The notes below the pieces were generated by a model. That model worked only from the letters and a program-made list of their open reading frames with translations, was not told the origin of the DNA and did not search any database. The translations under genes were made by a program, and so were the position numbers. Source: VRUE01 sp963716245 (GTDB taxonomy: Bacteria > Actinomycetota > Thermoleophilia > Solirubrobacterales > 70-9). Taken from it: a stretch of DNA of 64,000 nt. Positions 26,041 through 32,616 of the stretch are shown in pieces. The stretch spans positions 682,001-746,000 of the forward strand of contig OY970300.1 in assembly GCA_963716245.1 (NCBI GenBank), in the 5' to 3' direction. Each line of letters begins with the position of its first letter. Position 1 is the stretch's first letter.

Positions 26041-27241
26041 GACTTCAGAGAGACCCAAATCAGGTCTCGACGTTCGCCTCCACGGCGAAAGGATCGGGAC
26101 GCTCTACAGAGTTGAGGCAGGCTACGAGCTCGCCTACGCGCCTGCGGTCGTCGAGGCCCAGGGATCCGGCGCGGTCCTGCTCAGCAACTCCCTGCCGGTC
26201 CGCCTCGAGCCCTACAGCCCCGATACCACCCGCGCCTACGTGGAGGGGCTGCTGCCGGAAGGGGTGCGCCGGGAGCGGGTCGCTCGCCGGCTGGGGGTCG
26301 ACCCCGACGACGGCTTCGCCCTGATCGCCGAGCTCGGCGAGGACTGCCCGGGCGCGGTGACCTTCGCACCGGAGGGGACGGAGCGGCCGCGCCCCGACTC
26401 CGGGACGCGGGTGGCGCTCGGCGGCGATCGCGAGAAGCTCGGCCTCGTGCGCAGGGGGCTGGACGGCGGGTGGCGTCAGCCCGGCCCCGGCCTGCCCAGC
26501 ACGCACGTGATCAAGCCGGAAACCGGCGAGCTGCCGGAAATCGTCACCAACGAGATATTCTGCACGGCCGTCTTCCGCCAGTCCGGGCTGCCCGCAGTCA
26601 AGACCTCGATGGAGACGATCGACGGCCGCGAGTGCCTCGTCTCCCCGCGCTTCGACCTCGCCTGGGAGGGGACCACGCCCAGGCGCCTGCACCAGGAGAC
26701 CTTCTGCCAGGCGCTCGGCATCGCGCCCGGCGCGGCGCCGGGCAGCGCGGACGCGGACGCTCCGGGCTTCGCCGAAGCCTCCGGCCTCCTGCGGGCGCTC
26801 GGCCTCAAGGCCGAGATCACGACGCTCGTGCACGCGGCGTTTGCCAACTACGTGCTCGGCAACGGGGACGCGCACGGCCGCAACTTCGCGCTGCTCTTCC
26901 GCGACGGCAGGATCGGCCTCGCCCTCTACGATGTGACCTCGACCGTCGTCTACGACGAGCTGGTGGAGACCGGCATGGTGCTGCCGGACGACATCGACGT
27001 CACAACCTACCTGCGCGGGCTGTATCGCGTGGCGGAAGAATGCGGCACCGACTTCGACATCTTCCACATCCAGGCGAGCTGCGCCCTGAAGTACGTCTGC
27101 GACGCGATCGAGATCGTCGCCGAGCGGGCCGAGGAGGAGGGCTGGCACGCACCCGTGATCGACCGGATCTTCGAGGTCGCGCAGGACCGCGCCGGCCGCT
27201 GCGCGGAACGACTGCTGCTCTGGGATCACCTGGACATGTAG
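25991..27241 (+). CDS. HipA-like kinase, copy 3 (start codon doubtful)
   Basis: The open frame is 416 aa from GTG 25991. The kinase body is intact: YVEGLLPEGVRR, STHVIKPETGELPEIVTNE, LGNGDAHGRNFALLF and LALYDVTSTVVYDE. Relative to copies 1 and 2 it lacks about 25 residues before the ATP-site region. At the position equivalent to their GTG (VSLDV) it reads KSGLDV with no start codon, and GTG 25991 lies between the conserved -35 and -10 boxes. Translation may therefore be very weak, may use a rare start, or may come from another promoter. No HipB partner. Possibly a decaying copy. Confidence 0.75.
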   Translation: MSRIGLGSLGNEGDRRTTSERPKSGLDVRLHGERIGTLYRVEAGYELAYAPAVVEAQGSGAVLLSNSLPVRLEPYSPDTTRAYVEGLLPEGVRRERVARRLGVDPDDGFALIAELGEDCPGAVTFAPEGTERPRPDSGTRVALGGDREKLGLVRRGLDGGWRQPGPGLPSTHVIKPETGELPEIVTNEIFCTAVFRQSGLPAVKTSMETIDGRECLVSPRFDLAWEGTTPRRLHQETFCQALGIAPGAAPGSADADAPGFAEASGLLRALGLKAEITTLVHAAFANYVLGNGDAHGRNFALLFRDGRIGLALYDVTSTVVYDELVETGMVLPDDIDVTTYLRGLYRVAEECGTDFDIFHIQASCALKYVCDAIEIVAERAEEEGWHAPVIDRIFEVAQDRAGRCAERLLLWDHLDM

Positions 27242-27309
27242 TCCGGAACCGGCTCCGCGATCCGGCCGGTGAGCACCTAGTCTGTTCCCATAGCGCACCG
27301 CAAGTGTGT

Positions 27310-27323
27310 CATAATGCTCGCGG
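27310..27323 (+). promoter_or_regulatory. -10 box of a probably leaderless transcript
   Basis: CATAAT (27310-27315) lies eight bases before the ATG, so the RNA would start at or next to the first codon. The two paralogues at 52271 and 53346 show -10-like boxes 7-9 bases before their TTG starts. Confidence 0.5.
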
Positions 27324-28310
27324 ATGGACGCAGGCGGCATCGGTCCAGGGGTGGACGGAGAGCGCACCGGGGCGCGGACCCTCGGCCTATTGGCGTCCCC
27401 GCTCAACACGCTGATCCTCGACAAGCTCGCCCAGGGGTCGCGGCGCCTCGTCGAGCTTCGTCGCGAAACCGGCTCGCCCCCGCAGACCACGCTGCGGTCC
27501 CACCTCAAGGAGCTGAGCGAGATTGGTGCGGTCGCCCGGCGGCGCCTTCACCCGTTCCCGGGCGTCCGTGAGTACGTGCTGACCAACCGTGCCGGCGGCG
27601 ATCTGCGCTTCGTCGCGGCGATTCTCGAGGCCTGGCTCGCCGAATCGCCGAGCGGGCGCCTCCCGCTCGGCAGCGACGGCGCCAGGGCGGCGGTGAAGGC
27701 CCTCGTGGAGGGGTGGTCCTCGACCGTGGTCCATGCCGTGGCGGCGCGACCCGTCAGCCTCGCCGAGCTCGACAGCTCGATCGGATCGCTCAGCCACCAA
27801 TCGCTTGAGCGCCGCCTGAGGGCGATGCATCTCGTCGGCCTGGTGCGGAGCGACGGAGTCGAACGCGGCGCCCCGTTCGTCGGCAGCGAGTGGCTGCGCC
27901 GCGGCATCGCGCCGCTGACCGCCGCGATTCGCTGGGAGCGCAACCACATGGCGCCCGTCACCGCTCCGCCCATGCCCCTCGACGCCGAAGCCGGGTTCCT
28001 GCTCGTCGTGCCGCTGTTGGAGCTGCCCAGGGAGATGAAGGGATCCTGCTTGATGGGCGTCGAGTTCGCGGACGGGCGCGAGCGCCGCCTCGTCGGCGTC
28101 ACGGTCGACGTGGAGGAAGGGCGCGTGACCTCGTGCACGACGCGGCTGGACCGGGACTCGGAGGCATGGGTCACCGGGCCGCCCGCCGCATGGCTGAGGG
28201 TCGCGATCGAGGCCAACCCGAATCGCCTCGAGGTGGGAGGCAAGGAGCGCCTCGTCCACGCCCTGCTCGACGCCCTCAACCGAGCCCTGTTCCCTCCTCG
28301 ATTGATATAA
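27324..28310 (+). CDS. Double winged-helix regulator with SCP2-like C-terminal domain (E1)
   Basis: The protein has 328 aa. Residues about 20-95 (LASPLNTLILDKLAQGSRRL, TTLRSHLKELSEIGAVARR) form one winged helix. Residues about 125-190 (SLAELDSSIGSLSHQSLERR, LRAMHLVGLV) form a second of HxlR type. The last about 100 residues (GVTVDVEEGRVTSCT, AWLRVAIEANP, LEVGGKERLVHALLDALNR) resemble an SCP2-type lipid-binding domain. A DNA-binding sensor of a lipid-like ligand is inferred. Paralogues E2 and E3 lie at 51276 and 52351. No ribosome site is seen, in line with leaderless expression. A methyltransferase follows 12 bases later. Confidence 0.82.
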   Translation: MDAGGIGPGVDGERTGARTLGLLASPLNTLILDKLAQGSRRLVELRRETGSPPQTTLRSHLKELSEIGAVARRRLHPFPGVREYVLTNRAGGDLRFVAAILEAWLAESPSGRLPLGSDGARAAVKALVEGWSSTVVHAVAARPVSLAELDSSIGSLSHQSLERRLRAMHLVGLVRSDGVERGAPFVGSEWLRRGIAPLTAAIRWERNHMAPVTAPPMPLDAEAGFLLVVPLLELPREMKGSCLMGVEFADGRERRLVGVTVDVEEGRVTSCTTRLDRDSEAWVTGPPAAWLRVAIEANPNRLEVGGKERLVHALLDALNRALFPPRLI

Positions 28311-28322
28311 AGTTCCCGACTT

Positions 28323-29105
28323 ATGAGTCCCGACAGCGCCAGCGCCCTCGAGGTCCCGCCCGACTGGTACCGCTCGGGCTTCCCGGCGGAGACGACGACT
28401 CAGATGCCGTGGGCCGACCGGACGGTCGCCGAAGTGGACCGGGCCATCGGGATGCTGAGGCCGCAGGACTCCGAGCGCGTGCTCGACCTGGCCTGCGGGA
28501 TCGGCCGCCACTCCCTCGAGCTGAGCAAGCGGGGCTTCGACGTCGTCGGACTCGACATCTCCGAGGAGCTGCTCGAAATCGCCCGGCGCGAGGCGGAGGC
28601 GCAGTCCCTGGACATCGCCTTCGTCCAGGCGGACCTGCGTGAGCTCGACTACGAGGAGGAGTTCGACCTGGTCCTCAGCCTCAACGACGGCGCCGTCGGC
28701 TACTTCGAGACCGACGAGGAGAACCGCCGCACCTTCGAGGTCGTCGCCCGTGCGCTTCGTCCGGGTGGCGGTCACCTGATGCAGCTGCCCAACGTCCTGC
28801 ACGCCGAAAAGCACCTGCCGCAGCGCAACTGGCTCGCGGGCGAGGCGACGCTCGAACTGAGCGACCACCGCTGGAACGCCAAGGAACGGTATCTCGAAGG
28901 CTTCACCGTGCCGATCCCCTTCGGCGAGGTGCTCGAGCGGGTCGAGCCAATCCCCTTCCGGCAGCGCCTCTACTCGGTGGACGAACTCAAAGAGCTCTAC
29001 GAGTCGGTGGGCATGCGGATCGCCAACGTGTTCCGCGGCACCGGCAAGCCGCGCATGCCCCGCGACAACCAGTACGAGATCTTCGTCGAGGGCCGCAAGG
29101 CCTAG
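28323..29105 (+). CDS. Class I SAM-dependent methyltransferase
   Basis: The protein has 260 aa. The AdoMet-binding motif VLDLACGIGRHSLELSKRG (about 57-75) is followed by VVGLDISEELLEIARR, ADLRELDYEEEFDLVLSLND and the post-motif VARALRPGGGHLMQLPN. The substrate is not indicated; the family includes small-molecule methyltransferases. The ATG lies 12 bases after the regulator E1, so the two are probably cotranscribed and E1 may control this enzyme. Confidence 0.9.
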   Translation: MSPDSASALEVPPDWYRSGFPAETTTQMPWADRTVAEVDRAIGMLRPQDSERVLDLACGIGRHSLELSKRGFDVVGLDISEELLEIARREAEAQSLDIAFVQADLRELDYEEEFDLVLSLNDGAVGYFETDEENRRTFEVVARALRPGGGHLMQLPNVLHAEKHLPQRNWLAGEATLELSDHRWNAKERYLEGFTVPIPFGEVLERVEPIPFRQRLYSVDELKELYESVGMRIANVFRGTGKPRMPRDNQYEIFVEGRKA

Positions 29106-29118
29106 GAGGAGGCGGCTC

Positions 29119-29619
29119 ATGTCGAAGCGAATCGCGGTGCTGGCGCTCGCCATCCTGGCGCTCGCCGCGCTCGCCGCCGGCTGCGGCGACGACGACGACT
29201 CCGGCACGGGGGGCGGCTCGGATACCTCCGTCGCGACCTCCTCACTCAGCAAGAACGAGTTCGTCAAACAGGCGAACGAGATCTGCAAAGGCGAAAGGGA
29301 AGACCTGACGACGAAGATCGCCGACTATCAGCAGGAGAACCCGATCGGCGACAAGTCCCCCGAAGTGGCCCAAGCCGAAGGCGTCCAGGCGGTGATCCTG
29401 CCGGTCCTGGAGCAGGAGATAGCGCAGATCCGCGACCTGGGTGCGCCCGAGGGCGACGAGGACCAAGTCGAAGAGATCCTGGTCGCGCAGCAGGACGGGA
29501 TCGACAAGGTCGCCCAGATGGAGAAGATCGAACCCGTCGAGGACGCCTGGGAAAGGCACTTCGACCCGGCGAACAAACTGATGGTCGAGTACGGGCTGGG
29601 CGACTGCCCGGTGCGCTAG
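29119..29619 (+). CDS. Lipoprotein, family D (D1)
   Basis: The protein has 166 aa. It has a lipoprotein signal with lipobox LAAGC (Cys22) followed by an acidic GDDDD run, typical of membrane retention. The mature part has TSSLSKNEFVKQANEICK, then a helical region (ILPVLEQEIAQIRDLGAPEG) and ends in EYGLGDCPVR, giving two mature Cys that may pair. D2 (30842) and D3 (41807) share these marks. Ribosome site AGGAGG precedes the ATG by seven bases. Function unknown. It converges on pilT with a four-base overlap. Confidence 0.88.
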   Translation: MSKRIAVLALAILALAALAAGCGDDDDSGTGGGSDTSVATSSLSKNEFVKQANEICKGEREDLTTKIADYQQENPIGDKSPEVAQAEGVQAVILPVLEQEIAQIRDLGAPEGDEDQVEEILVAQQDGIDKVAQMEKIEPVEDAWERHFDPANKLMVEYGLGDCPVR

Positions 29620-30722
29620 GCGCTCTCCAACTGCTCGATGCCGCTCGCCCGCTGCCCGCCGGCCGCGAGCATCAGCTTGAAGTCGTGTGGGCTGGAGGCG
29701 TAGTCGAGGGCCACCTGCTCTGAGACCTTGCCCTCCATCACGTAGCCGAGCAGCGATTGATCGAAGGTGCGCATGCCGTAGTACTCCCCCTCAGCGATCA
29801 CTTCCGTGATCTTGCCGGTCTCGTCGGGGTTGAGGATCAGGTCTTGGACACGGCCGGTGACGACGAGCACCTCGGAGGCGGGGACGCGACCTTCACCGGT
29901 CACGTCTGGAACGAGACGCTGGGCGATCGCGCCCCTGAGGGTGGACGCGAGCATGACCCGCGCCTGGTGCTGGAGGTGAGGGGGGAAGAAGTCGATGATC
30001 CGGTTGATCGTCTCGGTCGCGTCCAGGGTATGGACCGTCGAGAGGACGAGATGCCCGGTCTCGGCAGCCGAGAGCGCCGTTCGCACCGTCTCCTCGTCGC
30101 GCATCTCGCCGATCAGGATCACGTCGGGGTCCTGGCGCAGCACCCGCCGCATCGCGCGGGCGAAGCTCTCGGTGTCGGAGCCGACCTCGCGCTGGTTGAC
30201 GATCGAGCCTTTGTCCTTGTGCAGGTACTCGATCGGGTCCTCGAGCGTGACGATGTGGTGCGCTCGGGTCCGGTTGATGTGGTCGATCATCGCCGCCAGG
30301 GTCGTCGACTTGCCCGAGCCGGTGGTGCCGGTGACGAGCACGATTCCGCGCTGCTCCTCGGCAAGGCTGGTGACGACGGGGGGAAGCCCGAGCTCGTCGA
30401 CCGAGCGGATTTCGAAAGGGATCGCACGGCAGACGATCGAGGTCGAGCCACGTTGGCGGAAGGCGTTGACCCGGAACCTGGAGACGCCGGGGATCGAATA
30501 GGAGAAGTCGGCCTCCCCGGCCTGCTCGAACTCGGTCTGCGAGCGCGCCTCGGCGATGTCGTGGAAGGCCTTCTCGGTGTCCTCGCCCGTCAGGGGCTCG
30601 TGCCCGGCGAGCGGGGTCAACTCTCCATGCAAGCGGATCGTCGGCGGAACCCCGACCTTGACGTGCAGGTCGGAGCCGCCACGCTCGACGAGCGTACGCA
30701 GTGCGGAGTCGATCTCGAACAT
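29616..30722 (-). CDS. pilT: PilT-type retraction ATPase
   Basis: The protein has 368 aa, normal for PilT. Powers disassembly (retraction) of type IV pili at the inner face of the membrane. The N-terminal domain begins FEIDSALRTLVERGGSDLHV. Walker A is GTTGSGKSTT (about 130-139), the Asp box TLEDPIEYLH, Walker B DPDVILIGEMRDEET, and the His box STVHTLDATETINRII. AIRNLI-like residues at the C-terminus are replaced by VQDLILN. A second pilT (55995) lies in the main pilus locus 25 kb away, so this copy may serve another pilus or tune retraction. Confidence 0.94.
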   Translation of the reverse strand: MFEIDSALRTLVERGGSDLHVKVGVPPTIRLHGELTPLAGHEPLTGEDTEKAFHDIAEARSQTEFEQAGEADFSYSIPGVSRFRVNAFRQRGSTSIVCRAIPFEIRSVDELGLPPVVTSLAEEQRGIVLVTGTTGSGKSTTLAAMIDHINRTRAHHIVTLEDPIEYLHKDKGSIVNQREVGSDTESFARAMRRVLRQDPDVILIGEMRDEETVRTALSAAETGHLVLSTVHTLDATETINRIIDFFPPHLQHQARVMLASTLRGAIAQRLVPDVTGEGRVPASEVLVVTGRVQDLILNPDETGKITEVIAEGEYYGMRTFDQSLLGYVMEGKVSEQVALDYASSPHDFKLMLAAGGQRASGIEQLESA

Positions 30723-30841
30723 CGGAGGACTTATCGGCTGGGGGGTACCGATGCCTTAGCCCTCGCGCGCGAGGAGAACACATCCTATGCTCAGATCACT
30801 TATCCTAATCAGCGCTTGTCAATCGGCTACAGGAGGAAGAC

Positions 30842-31357
30842 GTGTCCGCTCGACTGACGATATTGCTGGCTGCCGTGATCGCGGCGATGCTCGTTGCCGC
30901 CGGATGCGGCGACGACGACGATGGCTCCGACGGGGGCAGCGCCGACATCTCGGTGACGACCTCGTCGATCACCAAACCGCAGTTCGTCAAAAAAGCCACC
31001 GAAGTCTGCGAAGAAGAGCGGACCAAAATCCCGACCCGGTCGGCAGCCTACGAACGCACGGCCCCGGACAAACAGTCCCCGGCCGAGGCGTATACCGGCG
31101 GCGTAAAGGCGGTAATCCTCCCGACCTTCCAGGCTGAGGTCACCAAGATCACCAAACTTGGAGCGCCGGCTGGCCAGGAGGAACGCGTCGAGGCCATTCT
31201 CGAGGCCGAGCAGGCCGCGATCGACGAGGTGTCCGAAATGGAGACGATCCGGACGATCGACGACGTCGTCGTCCACTTCGGCGATTCCAACAAACTGCTG
31301 CGCGAGTACGGCCTGACGAACTGCCTGGTCGTCGCTGAACCGAAACCCAGCGGCTGA
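30842..31357 (+). CDS. Lipoprotein, family D (D2)
   Basis: The protein has 171 aa, GTG start after CAGGAGGAAGAC. Lipobox VAAGC (Cys22), acidic GDDDDG after it, then TSSITKPQFVKKATEVCEEE, ILPTFQAEVTKITKLGAPAG and the C-terminal REYGLTNCLV. The layout matches D1 and D3. Probably membrane-anchored outside the cytoplasmic membrane. It is divergent from pilT. Function unknown. Confidence 0.87.
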   Translation: MSARLTILLAAVIAAMLVAAGCGDDDDGSDGGSADISVTTSSITKPQFVKKATEVCEEERTKIPTRSAAYERTAPDKQSPAEAYTGGVKAVILPTFQAEVTKITKLGAPAGQEERVEAILEAEQAAIDEVSEMETIRTIDDVVVHFGDSNKLLREYGLTNCLVVAEPKPSG

Positions 31358-31562
31358 TCGGCGAGGCAGCGCCCGCCGTCGGCCGTCGGCCCTGAGCCGT
31401 ATTTGGGGGCGTGCAGGGCGTGGGCAGCACCCGGGGAAAGCCCCATGGACGGGTTGCTGTGGAGAGCTGCGCCTCTCATCTCAACCTCTTTGCTTTGGGA
31501 GAGCAGATGGCCACGACAGCCGAGTGCGGACCCCCGCCAAAATGCGCGTGTGCCATTTTCTA

Positions 31563-31610
31563 CGCGCGCCGATCCGCACGCGCGTAAAACGCTCCCACGC
31601 GATTTCCAGG
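31563..31610 (+). promoter_or_regulatory. Shared upstream element of family C, copy 1
   Basis: A near-palindrome around GATC (GCGCGCCGATCCGCACGC) is followed by AAAACGCTC and CGCGATTTCCAGG. A similar arrangement lies before C3 (38365-38412), and a shorter form (CACGATTTGCGGGG after a CGCCAATTGGCG palindrome) before C5 near 42330-42366. Regulator binding is inference. Confidence 0.45.
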
Positions 31611-31659
31611 CCAAAGTACCCTGAGCGCCAGGCCGTCTGAATCAATTGGACACCAAATC

Positions 31660-31688
31660 TTGACTGGATAGGCAGCGGCGGTTATTTC
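31660..31688 (+). promoter_or_regulatory. Promoter of C2
   Basis: TTGACT (31660-31665), 17 bases, TATTTC (31683-31688). Confidence 0.55.
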
Positions 31689-31766
31689 TTCTCCTGTCCC
31701 AGGGAGGGACATCTCGCCGTATCCAGGGAGGGATGCGGTGGATTAACCAATCCGAAAGGAATGAAG

Positions 31767-32417
31767 ATGATTCGGAATCTCAAGGCCCTCGGCCTTGCCC
31801 TTGTCGCGATGTTCGCGATGAGCGCCATGGCGGCTTCCGCGGCCTCAGCCGCGGAATTCACATCGGGCTCTTATCCGCAAACCCTGAAAACGGTCGACAG
31901 CGGTGAAGAAGACCTGTTTACAGTCTCGGGGAACGAACTCACCTGCAGCGAAGAGGAGTTCACAGGCGAACTGAAAGCTGCCACCACAGCCCTTACGGTC
32001 ACTCCGGACTATAAAGGTTGTAAAACAAAAGGTCAGACGTTCAACAACGTAACAGTTACAACGAATGACTGCACCTACTCGTTCCATGCTACGACGAAAA
32101 ATGGCATCAACCACCACAGCGGTAAAGTGACGATCGTGTGCCCAATCGGAAAAGTGATTGAAATCCATCACTACACCACGGCGCACAACCATTCGACAGG
32201 CTCTTCGAACTGCACAAACACAGTCGCAGGGCAGACTGCCGGCGGTACCGTTACATATACAAACGTCGGCGGAGATGTGATCATCGAGGGCACCGTTACT
32301 GTTAACGCCGTCCTGCACGGTCAGTGCTCGTTTGGCCTCACAGTCAACGCTACGTCCGAATACCACACCAGCACCACCGCCGAAGCGGCGAGTGGGGCAG
32401 CCATTCACGTCGGCTAG
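31767..32417 (+). CDS. Six-cysteine secreted protein, family C (C2)
   Basis: The protein has 216 aa. ATG 31767 is preferred to ATG 31761 because it has proper spacing to GAAAGGA, as in the other family members. Signal peptide LGLALVAMFAMSAMAASAASA, then ELTCSEEEF, GCKTKG, NDCTYSF, CPIGKVIEIHHY, SSNCTN and HGQCSFGLTVN: six Cys in the family order. It is Thr/Asn-rich with many short beta-like stretches and has no anchor. It lies upstream of the A1-B1 module but has its own promoter and terminator. Function unknown. Confidence 0.88.
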   Translation: MIRNLKALGLALVAMFAMSAMAASAASAAEFTSGSYPQTLKTVDSGEEDLFTVSGNELTCSEEEFTGELKAATTALTVTPDYKGCKTKGQTFNNVTVTTNDCTYSFHATTKNGINHHSGKVTIVCPIGKVIEIHHYTTAHNHSTGSSNCTNTVAGQTAGGTVTYTNVGGDVIIEGTVTVNAVLHGQCSFGLTVNATSEYHTSTTAEAASGAAIHVG

Positions 32418-32454
32418 CTAGCGCAATGGCTCTTCCGACAGAGCCAAGATTGAA

Positions 32455-32484
32455 GCAGGGCCGGGACGTTCGTCCCGGCCCTGC
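32455..32484 (+). terminator. Hairpin after C2
   Basis: A 13-bp perfect stem (GCAGGGCCGGGAC with its complement), GTTC loop, 37 bases after the C2 stop. Confidence 0.75.
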
Positions 32485-32534
32485 TCATTCAGTTCAGGTA
32501 GCGCCGTGGGCCCTGGCAGGCCAAGATCCATTTC

Positions 32535-32562
32535 TTGACAAATACCGTAACGTTCCGATACT
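32535..32562 (+). promoter_or_regulatory. Promoter of the A1-B1 operon
   Basis: TTGACA (32535-32540), 16 bases, GATACT (32557-32562). The A2-B2 promoter has the same TTGACA with 16-base spacing. Confidence 0.6.
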
Positions 32563-32616
32563 GTTCGAGGCCGCGCTGATCGGCGTGCGCCAGGGACGCA
32601 GGAGAGGAGCAGGGAA

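Larger units (their letters stand above)
31358..31760 (+). other. Non-coding stretch upstream of C2
   Basis: No convincing gene. It holds an operator-like element (31563-31610), a promoter (31660-31688) and two direct copies of CCAGGGAGGGA at 31699-31709 and 31723-31733, in the untranslated leader of C2. The first copy is also part of a TGTCCC/GGGACA palindrome. Confidence 0.6.
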
